From assembly GCA_020216925.1 (NCBI GenBank), contig JAIWOL010000170.1, forward strand, positions 1-16,654: a stretch of DNA of 16,654 bases. The letters run 5' to 3'. The notes under the pieces were generated by a model. That model ran no database searches. It was not told where the DNA came from and saw only the letters and a list, made by a program, of their open reading frames with translations. Origin of the DNA: Thiobacillus sp. (GTDB taxonomy: Bacteria; Pseudomonadota; Gammaproteobacteria; Burkholderiales; Thiobacillaceae). The position numbers and the translations under genes are program-made. Positions 1 through 7,158 of the stretch are shown here, one piece after another (the stretch's first letter is position 1; every line of letters starts with the position of its first letter).

Positions 1-357
1 GTGCAGCGCTACGTCGAGGAATGCCTCGCCGGCAAGACCGGCCCGCGCGGCAAGGACTTCAACATGCGCTGGGTCGCCTCGATGGTCGCCGAAGTGCACC
101 GCATCCTCACCCGCGGCGGCATCTTCATGTATCCCAAGGACACGAAAGACCCCAGCAAGGCCGGCAAGCTGCGCCTGCTGTACGAAGCCAACCCGATGGC
201 CTTCATCGTCGAGCAGGCCGGCGGCGCCGCCACCACCGGCTATTCGCGCATCCTCGACCTCAAGCCGGAAGGCCTGCACCAGCGCGTGCCGGTGATCCTC
301 GGCTCCAAGACCGAAGTCGATACCGTCACCGGCTACCATCACGAAAAGGCAGCGTGA
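1..357 (+). CDS. fbp: Fructose-1,6-bisphosphatase class I, C-terminal part
   Basis: This is the last 118 residues of a class I fructose-1,6-bisphosphatase, which hydrolyses fructose-1,6-bisphosphate to fructose-6-phosphate in gluconeogenesis and, in autotrophs, the Calvin cycle. The sequence shows family-typical segments: RYVEEC near the start, [10 protein letters not shown] (residues about 39-48), [20 protein letters not shown] (about 56-75), and [10 protein letters not shown] close to the C-terminus, where the substrate-binding and Mg-binding part of the fold lies. The full enzyme is about 335 residues, so roughly two thirds is missing to the left. The GTG at position 1 is only the window edge, not a start. 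The stop is TGA at 355-357, followed 17 bases later by a strong hairpin terminator. It has no functional link to the CRISPR locus. Confidence 0.95.
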   Translation: MQRYVEECLAGKTGPRGKDFNMRWVASMVAEVHRILTRGGIFMYPKDTKDPSKAGKLRLLYEANPMAFIVEQAGGAATTGYSRILDLKPEGLHQRVPVILGSKTEVDTVTGYHHEKAA

Positions 358-374
358 CGCCTCGCACGCCGCAG

Positions 375-410
375 CAACAAACAAGCCGGGTGACCCCGGC
401 TTTTTTGTTG
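375..410. terminator. Bidirectional intrinsic terminator between fbp and the SNF2 gene
   Basis: The arms 375-390 and 395-410 are inverted repeats of 16 bp with one mismatch around a 4-base loop. The GC-rich core is AAGCCGGG/CCCGGCTT, followed by a run of six T on the + strand at 401-406. A second copy of the right arm (CCCGGCTTGTT, 411-421) can also pair perfectly with 380-390, giving an alternative fold. It lies between the converging stops of fbp (357) and the helicase gene (439) and probably serves both. Confidence 0.85.
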
Positions 411-438
411 CCCGGCTTGTTCTCCACGCCTGCTCGGC

Positions 439-3400
439 TCAGCCTGCCGCGCGCGCCGTCGACGGCAAAGGCTCCAGCAACGCCCGCACATCATCCTCGC
501 CAAACTTGGCGAGCGCCGCCCCGTCCTCGGCCAGCACGCTGGCAGCCAGCTCGGCTTTTTTCTCCTGCAGCGCCAGGATTTTTTCCTCGATGCTGCCCGC
601 CACCACCAGCTTGTAGACGAACACCCGCTTCGTTTGCCCAATGCGATGCGCGCGGTCGGTGGCCTGATTTTCCATAGCGGGGTTCCACCACGGATCGTAG
701 TGGATCACCGTGTCGGCCGCGGTGAGATTGAGCCCCACGCCCCCCGCCTTGAGGCTGATGAGAAAAACCGGCACCTCGCCATCCTGAAAGCGCCGGATCG
801 GGGTTTCCCGGTCGCGCGTGTCGCCGGTGAGCAGGCTGTAGCCAATCCCTTTTTCTGCAAGCTCGGCCTCGATCAGGGCCAGCATGGACGTGAACTGCGA
901 GAACAGCAGCACGCGCCGGCCTTCTTCGACCAGCTCGGGTAGCATGTCCATCAACAAATCGAGTTTGGCGCGTTCCTTCACCGCGCGCGCGCCGGCGTTC
1001 TTCACCAGACGCGGGTCGCAACACACCTGCCGCAGCTTCAGCAGCGCGTCCAGAATCACGATCTGGCTCTTGGCGAAGCCCTGCGCGCGGATCGCATCGA
1101 GCACGCGCTTGTCCATCGCGATCCTTACGGTTTCGTACAGGTCACGCTGCCCGCCCACCAGTTCGACCGTGCGGACAATGACGGTTTTTTCCGGCAACTC
1201 TTTCGCCACGTCTTCCTTGCGCCGCCGCAGCACAAAGGGAGCGATGCGCCGGGCCAGCAGGTCGGCGCGCAGCGCGTCGCCGCGCTTTTCGATTGGATTG
1301 CGAAACGCCTTGTTGAAGGTTTTGGCGTCGCCCAGAAACCCCGGCAGCAGAAAGTCGAACTGCGCCCAAAGCTCTCCCAGGTGGTTTTCCAGCGGCGTGC
1401 CGGTAAGACAGAGACGATGCCGCGCCGGCAGCTCGCGCACAATTTTCGCAGCACGGCTGCCGGCGTTTTTTACCGTTTGCGCCTCATCGAGTATCAACAG
1501 ATGCCATTTAACCGCGGCCAGCGTTTCATGGTCGCGCCACAAGAGCGGATAGGTGGTGAGCACCACATCGTGCCCGGCGATTTCAGCGAAGCGGCTCGCA
1601 CGATCCTTGCCGTGCAGCGACAACACCCTGAGATCGGGCGCAAAACGTTCGGCTTCGCGTTTCCAGTTGAAGACCAGCGAAGTGGGCAACACCACCAGCG
1701 CCGGCCGGTCAAGACGGCCCGCCTGCTTTTCGCACAGAAGATGCGCCAGCGTCTGCGCGGTTTTGCCGAGCCCCATATCGTCGGCCAGTATCCCCGCAAG
1801 ATCGTGGCCGGCGAGGTATTGCAGCCACGCCAGACCCTCGCGCTGATAGGGCCGCAACTCAAGCCGGAAACCGGCAGGCGGATCGACCGGACGCACACCG
1901 TCGGCATCCTTGAGCAGCCGCGCGAAGGCAAGTATGGCGTCCTGCCCGCTGCGGTTCCAGGCAGCGTCGCCGGCGAGCGCCGCCAGCCGCGGCGCGTCGA
2001 GCTTAGAAATCCGGAAAACCCCGCCCGGCGGCGTGTCGAACAGGTCGATCAGCGTCGTCGCCAGCGGCTTGATGCGCGAGGCTGGCGCATGGATGCGCGT
2101 GCCATCGCCCGCATGCAGCGCCACCATTTCGCTGTTGCGGACAGCCTTCAGCTTGTTGCGGTCGAGCCAGCGCGGATCGCGCTGGAATAGCTCGTGCAAC
2201 AAAGGCGCGAGCGGCAGACGGCGACCCTCGATGACCACGCCCAGATCGAGTTTCAGCCAGCCATTGCCCGCGTCTTCGAAATCGGCTTCCCAGGCGTCGG
2301 CCTCGATGAGAAGGTGGCGGAAATCTTTTGGAATCTCGACCGTCCAGCCGTTCTCGCGCAGCTTGGGCACGGCCAAGCGCATGAACTCCGGCCACGCCGC
2401 TTCGTTTGCCAGCCCGAACACAGGCTCGTCGAGCGGCAGCGCCCTGGCCGGCACGCGCTTAAGGCCGCATGCACCCAGCTGCGCAATGCAGTCCGATTCG
2501 CGCGCGGGATCACGTTTCACCTGCGCAGGTTTGCCGTCATCGCCCAGCACGAACTCACTCCCGTCGTCCACCCCGAACCGGAATTCCTCGTAGGCGAATT
2601 CGAGCCGCGCGCAATCGAACAGAGTGCGCCACCAGTTGGTCTTGTATTCCCGGTGCGCATGCAGCTCGCGTATCGCCAGCGTCGCCAGATACAGAACGGG
2701 ACGCGGAGCGCACTCGACCCGCCGCAGGACAGCCGACGACGGCCGCGGCAACTCGGGAGCCAGCTCGGCCAGCGCACCGGCAACCAGCGGCACATCGGGC
2801 GCCGCCAGCGGCGGCAGCGCCAGCAAATGCGCCAGCTGCGCGGAAGACAGCGGAGTTTCGAGCGCGCCGATCTCGCCCGAATCGGTATCGACGTACCACG
2901 CCGATTCGAGCACCCACACCGCGTCGGCGCGCGGCGTGGCCGCCAGCCGGACACGGGTGCGCTGCCCTGATTCAATCCACGCCAGCTTTGCATGGCGCGC
3001 CCCCCCCGGCTTCAGCAGCAACGGCGGATTCGCATCGAGATACAGACGACCGGTAGCCAGCATCCGCGCCAGCGCGGCTTCGCCCTTGGCGCCAAAAAGC
3101 AGAAAACGCTCGATCCACGCGCTGCGGTCGCGCATCGACCAGATCAGCGGCAGAATCAACTGATCGGCCTCGGTCATGAAGGACGGCGCGCTGGTCAGCG
3201 CGCGTTCGACCTGCGACCAGGCCTGCGCGCGCAACAGCCCGCCTGCGTCGTCGGCGCGACCTTTCAGGAAACGCAGCGTCGGCCCGTCGGGCGCGATAAC
3301 AAGAAGATAGAACAGGCTGTCACGCTTGACCGCGGACTTGCCCCCCGCCATCGCCGGCCGCTGCACAGCGGACTGGCGAAACCCCTCGATCCATGCCAGC

Positions 3401-3729
3401 ACCTCGGGATTCACCCGCGTCGGCATGCGCTGCGACTCCAGCCAGGCCAGCAAGGCTGCCGCGCCATGCTTGCAATTGAGCCCTACCGGGCACGAACAAA
3501 AAGTCTTCGGCGCCGCCCGTCCGCGCGCGTCCAGCTGGAAATGCACGATCACGCTATAGGCCTGCGGCGCGGAACCGCGCACGCTGGCAAAAAGCACGTT
3601 GTTGTCCAGCTTGAGCCCCGACACCTGGCGCAGATACGGCCTGGCTTTAGCCACCTCGCGCGGGCCAAACCAGCGGACGACATCGTTCTCGTCGAATTCA
3701 GGCGGAGGGATGTTCTGGATTTTCGGCAT
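439..3729 (-). CDS. SWIM zinc finger / SNF2-family DEAD/DEAH helicase
   Basis: This encodes a 1096-aa SWI2/SNF2-type ATPase predicted to translocate on DNA or remodel protein-DNA complexes in the cytoplasm. An N-terminal SWIM zinc finger has the pattern CSC-x5-CKH (Cys78, Cys80, Cys86, His88). A long middle region of about 500 residues has no motif I recognise. The ATPase core follows: Walker A DDMGLGKT (about 650-657), DEAQ (about 748-751), LTGTPLENH, then the C-terminal helicase lobe with LLFSQF, DPWWNPA and DRAHRIGQ. I chose the ATG at 3727-3729 (protein begins MPKIQN). Longer in-frame starts reach 3792, but those extra codons run into a decayed CRISPR repeat (3776-3806) and show no good ribosome-binding site. 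The gene converges on fbp and shares its terminator. Some SNF2 proteins belong to defence systems, but nothing here ties this one to CRISPR beyond position. Confidence 0.9.
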   Translation of the reverse strand: MPKIQNIPPPEFDENDVVRWFGPREVAKARPYLRQVSGLKLDNNVLFASVRGSAPQAYSVIVHFQLDARGRAAPKTFCSCPVGLNCKHGAAALLAWLESQRMPTRVNPEVLAWIEGFRQSAVQRPAMAGGKSAVKRDSLFYLLVIAPDGPTLRFLKGRADDAGGLLRAQAWSQVERALTSAPSFMTEADQLILPLIWSMRDRSAWIERFLLFGAKGEAALARMLATGRLYLDANPPLLLKPGGARHAKLAWIESGQRTRVRLAATPRADAVWVLESAWYVDTDSGEIGALETPLSSAQLAHLLALPPLAAPDVPLVAGALAELAPELPRPSSAVLRRVECAPRPVLYLATLAIRELHAHREYKTNWWRTLFDCARLEFAYEEFRFGVDDGSEFVLGDDGKPAQVKRDPARESDCIAQLGACGLKRVPARALPLDEPVFGLANEAAWPEFMRLAVPKLRENGWTVEIPKDFRHLLIEADAWEADFEDAGNGWLKLDLGVVIEGRRLPLAPLLHELFQRDPRWLDRNKLKAVRNSEMVALHAGDGTRIHAPASRIKPLATTLIDLFDTPPGGVFRISKLDAPRLAALAGDAAWNRSGQDAILAFARLLKDADGVRPVDPPAGFRLELRPYQREGLAWLQYLAGHDLAGILADDMGLGKTAQTLAHLLCEKQAGRLDRPALVVLPTSLVFNWKREAERFAPDLRVLSLHGKDRASRFAEIAGHDVVLTTYPLLWRDHETLAAVKWHLLILDEAQTVKNAGSRAAKIVRELPARHRLCLTGTPLENHLGELWAQFDFLLPGFLGDAKTFNKAFRNPIEKRGDALRADLLARRIAPFVLRRRKEDVAKELPEKTVIVRTVELVGGQRDLYETVRIAMDKRVLDAIRAQGFAKSQIVILDALLKLRQVCCDPRLVKNAGARAVKERAKLDLLMDMLPELVEEGRRVLLFSQFTSMLALIEAELAEKGIGYSLLTGDTRDRETPIRRFQDGEVPVFLISLKAGGVGLNLTAADTVIHYDPWWNPAMENQATDRAHRIGQTKRVFVYKLVVAGSIEEKILALQEKKAELAASVLAEDGAALAKFGEDDVRALLEPLPSTARAAG

Positions 3730-3775
3730 GGCCGTGAATTCTAACCTTGCCCCTTGCATCACGCCGGACGAACTT

Positions 3776-3806
3776 GCGTGAATCCAATTCAAGGCGTATG
3801 CCGGTC
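3776..3806 (-). repeat. Decayed terminal CRISPR repeat (R0) with fossil spacer 3807-3839
   Basis: Positions 3785-3806 match the last 22 bases of the consensus repeat at 19 of 22 places. The preceding bases 3776-3785 match the first ten consensus bases at 7 of 10 (ending AATCC) if about five consensus bases (CTTTC) have been deleted. The gap from its end to the first good repeat at 3840 is exactly 33 bp, the commonest spacer length here. It is therefore a worn-out, oldest repeat, and it marks the leader-distal end. Confidence 0.75.
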
Positions 3807-3839
3807 ACCGCTTCAACACGTGACCAAGTTGCCGGCTGC

Positions 3840-5401
3840 GTCTTAATCCCTTTCGATTCAGGGCGTGTGTCGGTCCGTCGAGTCGGTTGTCCAGATCAGC
3901 GAAGAAGGGTCTTAATCCCTTTCAATTCAGGGCGTGTGTCGGTCCGGAGTATGGGCCGAGTATGGCCCTGGTGGTCACGTCTTAATCCCTTTCAATTCAG
4001 GGCGTGTGTCGGTCACAAAATCGTGCTGAACACGGCGGAGCGCGAGGAAGTCTTAATCCCTTTCAATTCAGGGCGTGTGTCGGTCTCCATCGTTGCAAAA
4101 GACCTGCAAGAAGACTTTGTCTTAATCCCTTTCAATTCAGGGCGTGTGTCGGTCATCTCCTCGGCAGAAAGATCGAGACCTTCACGAGTCTTAATCCCTT
4201 TCAATTCAGGGCGTGTGTCGGTCGTTAGGGCCTTGCACTATCAACAGGCGCATCGTCTTAATCCCTTTCAATTCAGGGCGTGTGTCGGTCGACTATTACT
4301 AAAGAGTTTTGAAAATGGGCTTTTGTCTTAATCCCTTTCAATTCAGGGCGTGTGTCGGTCGTAATTTGTATTTTGACATTGCGGAAGCATTCGGTCTTAA
4401 TCCCTTTCAATTCAGGGCGTGTGTCGGTCAGCGAAACATGAGAAAGTCGGTTTACAGGAAGGGTCTTAATCCCTTTCAATTCAGGGCGTGTGTCGGTCAA
4501 GTTCCAGTGTATTTAATGGCGTATCCAAACGTGTCTTAATCCCTTTCAATTCAGGGCGTGTGTCGGTCTCAAACATTGCACGACCCTCGTGTGGGCGTAC
4601 GATGTCTTAATCCCTTTCAATTCAGGGCGTGTGTCGGTCCAAAACACCATGCGTTGTGCGGACGAGCAGTTGCGTCTTAATCCCTTTCAATTCAGGGCGT
4701 GTGTCGGTCGCGTGAGGCGCTCGCCAACCGCATGATCAGCCGTCTTAATCCCTTTCAATTCAGGGCGTGTGTCGGTCGGGCTTGGATTGCTCATCACCCC
4801 CATGTACTGGCTGTCTTAATCCCTTTCAATTCAGGGCGTGTGTCGGTCTACATTGCGGCGATATCTATGACATCGACTCGGGGTCTTAATCCCTTTCAAT
4901 TCAGGGCGTGTGTCGGTCATCATTTCTCGCGAGGAAGAAGTCGAAGTCCCGTCTTAATCCCTTTCAATTCAGGGCGTGTGTCGGTCGTAATAACAGCTCA
5001 CCTCGAACGCGAGCAAGATGTCTTAATCCCTTTCAATTCAGGGCGTGTGTCGGTCAAATATCCCCATTAACCCAAACGGAGCACCAGGTCTTAATCCCTT
5101 TCAATTCAGGGCGTGTGTCGGTCCCCAGCTCGACAACACGTCGAATAACATCAAGGAGTCTTAATCCCTTTCAATTCAGGGCGTGTGTCGGTCCCCCAAC
5201 ATTCCCAAGGAAGCGAAAAGCATTTAGTCTTAATCCCTTTCAATTCAGGGCGTGTGTCGGTCCCACACCTGCCCGCATTGCTTCGGGGAATCACTGTCTT
5301 AATCCCTTTCAATTCAGGGCGTGTGTCGGTCTCGGCGCCGGACTGGGCAGCGATGATCGATAGCGGTCTTAATCCCTTTCAATTCAGGGCGTGTGTCGGT
5401 C
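3840..5401 (-). CRISPR. Type III-A CRISPR array, 23 repeats and 22 spacers
   Basis: The 36-bp unit reads GTCTTAATCC...GTGTCGGTC on the + strand. Repeats start at 3840, 3909, 3979, 4050, 4119, 4188, 4255, 4325, 4394, 4463, 4533, 4604, 4674, 4742, 4813, 4883, 4951, 5020, 5088, 5158, 5227, 5296 and 5366. Repeats 2-23 are identical; the first has A to G at 3855. Spacers are 31-35 bp, mostly 33-34, and I see none duplicated. Transcription is assigned to the - strand for three reasons: the repeat then ends in ATTAAGAC, resembling the 8-base crRNA 5' handles of type III systems (AUUGAAAC, AUUGCGAC); decay is at the left end, as expected for the leader-distal end; and the cas genes lie immediately upstream on that strand. 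In that orientation CCCT and AGGG in mid-repeat can form only a 4-bp stem with an 8-base loop. Cas6 (7159-8097) is the likely processing enzyme. Spacer origins cannot be judged without a search. Confidence 0.98.
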
Positions 5402-5485
5402 CGCGGGGTGCGATTTTTCCTTGCCAATCATCCTTGTAGCCGTGGCATTAGCCAAATAGTCGATCATTTCAAACTTGTGCTTCAT
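5384..5485 (-). CDS. Possible 33-aa ORF spanning the CRISPR leader
   Basis: The ATG (5483-5485) overlaps the cas2 TGA as ATGA. It is preceded by AGGAGGAGG ending four bases upstream, the best Shine-Dalgarno sequence I see in the window, although those bases also encode the Gln-Glu-Glu tail of Cas2. The frame runs through the entire leader and ends at a TGA (5384-5386) inside the first CRISPR repeat. The predicted peptide is short and basic, begins MKHKFEMIDYL, and has no motif or membrane segment I recognise. It could be a translated leader peptide, the truncated start of a gene once located after cas2, or chance. The RBS and the overlap favour translation; function is unknown. Confidence 0.35.
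   Translation of the reverse strand: MKHKFEMIDYLANATATRMIGKEKSHPADRHTP
5402..5481 (-). promoter_or_regulatory. CRISPR leader
   Basis: This 80-bp stretch lies between the cas2 stop and the youngest repeat, on the side opposite the decayed repeat, so it is the leader where new spacers enter. It is less GC-rich than its surroundings. A possible promoter on the - strand is TTGAAA (5467-5472) and TAATGC (5445-5450) separated by 16 bases. The -35 is good and the -10 is poor, so the array may instead be read through from the cas operon. The whole leader also lies inside a small ORF (5384-5485). Confidence 0.6.
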
Positions 5486-5781
5486 TCTGCCTCCTCCTGC
5501 CAGGCCAAGGGCAGGTCTGTGTAGTGTATTCCTGACGGAAAGGTCCCGCGACCCAGCCGTTTTTTGAGCCCACGGGCGGGCAAGGGGTAACAGCGCAGGT
5601 CGTCACTTTTGTCGTCGATGATGGCAGCAAGTTCGGACAGATAGCGCACAACCTGGCGCGGGTCGCAGGTCAGCCAGAAGACGCTGTATTCGATAGGAAC
5701 AGCTATTTTGCAGAGCGCACGATACACACGCGCCAGTCTGCGCGGGTGGCTGATGTCGTAGGCGACGATATAGTCCGCCAA
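5482..5781 (-). CDS. cas2: Cas2, array-proximal copy
   Basis: This 99-aa protein is a Cas2, the dimeric ferredoxin-like partner of Cas1 in the spacer-integration complex. It shows the N-terminal first strand with the conserved aspartate (YIVAYDI, Asp9), then HPRRLARVYRAL, a PIEYSVFWL second strand, and normal family length. The start codon is TTG (5779-5781), two bases after the cas1 TAG, so it is probably translated by coupling to cas1. No in-frame ATG fits the family N-terminus better. Its 3' end contains AGGAGGAGG and overlaps a small ORF by ATGA. It is clearly different from the second Cas2 encoded at 6795-7079, sharing mainly the AYDI and PRRLARV segments. Confidence 0.92.
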   Translation of the reverse strand: MADYIVAYDISHPRRLARVYRALCKIAVPIEYSVFWLTCDPRQVVRYLSELAAIIDDKSDDLRCYPLPARGLKKRLGRGTFPSGIHYTDLPLAWQEEAE

Positions 5782-5783
5782 GG

Positions 5784-6788
5784 CTATTCTGCCGGTCGTA
5801 TGCTGTTTTCAAGCGCGCCGTCGTCGTCGAAGCCTTGGGTTTCCTCGGCCTCGGCCGCCGGGCAGATCACGCGCAGAATCTGGCGGCATCGATCCTGCAA
5901 GTCGCGGCGCATGGCTTCGGCCTGGTCTTCCCATGCCTGATAGAAGCGGGTGCGGCCGGCCTTGCCCAGCAGGCAACCCGTTTGCGAACTGGTGCTGAAG
6001 TCGTCCGCACGCAGTGTCTGTTTGTTGAACAGGCGCAGTACCCAGCGATCAATGTCGGGCCGCTGAGGTTCGACCAGGTCACTCGCCAGCGAGTCGCGAC
6101 CATGGCTTGGCTGATGGTAAAAGCCGATGGCGGGATCGAGCCCGGCAGCGTGGGCTGCAAGCACGGCCTCGGCATGCAAAAGCGTGTAGGCAAGCGAGAG
6201 GACGGCATTGACGGGGTCGCGCGGGGGACGCCGGTTGCGTCCGGCAAAGCCCAGGCTTTGCGGCACCAAGGCGGCAAAGGCAGAAAAATAGAGATTGGCG
6301 GCCGCGCCTTCGACGCCACGCAGGGCGGGAATGTCGGGTTGTTCGTCCAGCCGCTTGAGCATGCCGAGAATGCCACCGATGGCGCGGTTGAGTTCGTAGC
6401 GTGCGTCGTGCCGGGTTTCGAGTTTGCGGTTGAGCAGGTCACACTGGGCGGCAAGCTTTTGCCGGACGATGTCGCGGGCAATGTCAAGGCAGCGGGTGCT
6501 GTCGAGCGCGGCCTGGTATTGCGCCAGTCTGCGAGCGGCATCCTTGTGCGGGCGCGGCAGGAACAGGCTGGGTTCGTGCCTGCGCCCATCGAGGACGATG
6601 AGCCCGATGCCGTGCGCGCCCAGCCGGCCCAGCAGGCTGGTTTCGAGCGTGATGTTGCCACGCACGATGATGCGTTCGAGCGGGCCCAGCGGCACGGTGC
6701 CGATGCGCTCACCGTTTTCGTAAAACATGAGTGCGTCGCCATCGAGGTCGAGGCGGACGTGCTTGCGGTCGATGTAGAGCGTGCCCAT
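5784..6788 (-). CDS. cas1: Cas1 integrase
   Basis: This 334-aa Cas1 is the metal-dependent integrase that inserts new spacers at the leader-repeat junction. The usual active-site residues are visible: Glu160 in LRGVEG, His225 in GFYHQPSHGR, and Asp237 and Glu240 in SLASDLVEP. The RNRRPPRDPVN segment before them is also typical. N-terminal beta domain (about 1-85) and C-terminal helical domain (about 95-310) have normal proportions, and the acidic tail after about 310 is probably disordered. The gene is flanked at 6 and 2 bases by two different cas2 genes, an uncommon arrangement. No strong ribosome-binding site precedes the ATG, so translation is probably coupled to the upstream cas2. The gene looks intact. 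Confidence 0.97.
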   Translation of the reverse strand: MGTLYIDRKHVRLDLDGDALMFYENGERIGTVPLGPLERIIVRGNITLETSLLGRLGAHGIGLIVLDGRRHEPSLFLPRPHKDAARRLAQYQAALDSTRCLDIARDIVRQKLAAQCDLLNRKLETRHDARYELNRAIGGILGMLKRLDEQPDIPALRGVEGAAANLYFSAFAALVPQSLGFAGRNRRPPRDPVNAVLSLAYTLLHAEAVLAAHAAGLDPAIGFYHQPSHGRDSLASDLVEPQRPDIDRWVLRLFNKQTLRADDFSTSSQTGCLLGKAGRTRFYQAWEDQAEAMRRDLQDRCRQILRVICPAAEAEETQGFDDDGALENSIRPAE

Positions 6789-6794
6789 CTGCGC

Positions 6795-7079
6795 TCAGAA
6801 GATGGTGAACACGGGCTGCGCAGCGCGGGTGGCGCAGCCAAACAGGCGCGGCTGCATGCGCGGGTCGAGTTGCAGGATGTGGATGCGGTCTTTTTCGGCG
6901 TCGATGAGGTCGGCAAGCCCGGCGAGGATGTTGCGCCGCTCGGCCGGGGTGAGCCAGCATTCGCAGAAGGATTTTTGCCCGGCGGCCTTCCAGCCTTTCA
7001 TGTAGCGCGTGACGCGCGCCAGCCGCCTGGGTTCGGCGATGTCGTAGGCAATGAGGTAGAGGTCGCGGGCGGGTGACAT
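6795..7079 (-). CDS. cas2: Second Cas2, upstream of cas1
   Basis: This 94-aa protein is also a Cas2. The first strand LYLIAYDI carries the conserved aspartate (Asp13), followed by AEPRRLARVTRYM, the KSFCECWLT second strand, and the C-terminal hydrophobic strand PVFTIF. It keeps the catalytic or metal-site aspartate, so it is not an obvious pseudogene. It precedes cas1 by 6 bases. The 79 bases between it and cas6 (7080-7158) are the only sizeable gap inside the cas block and hold no clear promoter or terminator, only an imperfect palindromic stretch near 7139-7153. Whether Cas1 uses this Cas2, the downstream one, or a mixed dimer cannot be told from sequence. Confidence 0.92.
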   Translation of the reverse strand: MSPARDLYLIAYDIAEPRRLARVTRYMKGWKAAGQKSFCECWLTPAERRNILAGLADLIDAEKDRIHILQLDPRMQPRLFGCATRAAQPVFTIF

Positions 7080-7138
7080 GGGGCAAAGCCGTGTTTCGAT
7101 ACCCGTACCGTAGGCGCTTTATCCGCGAAAGGCGGCAG

Positions 7139-7153
7139 CGGCAAGCTTGCGGG
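7139..7153 (+). repeat. 15-bp sequence repeated in inverted orientation at 16242-16256
   Basis: CGGCAAGCTTGCGGG here recurs exactly, inverted, at 16242-16256, with two of the next three bases also shared. It contains the 10-bp palindrome GCAAGCTTGC. The two copies sit in the gaps just outside cas6 and csm1, so they bracket the effector block. Given the GC bias, a chance match of this length is possible. Confidence 0.3.
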
Positions 7154-7158
7154 CGGGG

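Noticed and set aside
1..357. GTG at position 1 as the start of a short gene
   Set aside because: The frame aligns with the C-terminal third of fructose-1,6-bisphosphatase, so the gene is cut by the window edge.
439..3729. SNF2 helicase as a member of the CRISPR system
   Set aside because: It lies at the old, leader-distal end, is separated by the array, shares a terminator with fbp and has no known type III role. Only position links it.
3730..3792. Longer N-terminus for the SNF2 helicase
   Set aside because: The upstream codons include decayed CRISPR repeat sequence and lack an SD; the protein most naturally begins MPKIQN at 3729.
3747..5439. Several ORFs of 60-194 codons running through the CRISPR array on both strands
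   Set aside because: Repeat plus spacer is often a multiple of three (36+33), so frames stay open by periodicity. All translations consist of the same repeated peptide.
5835..7076. 413-codon ORF on the + strand opposite cas1 and cas2
   Set aside because: The opposite strand encodes Cas1 with all catalytic residues and a Cas2; the + strand product shows no family features.
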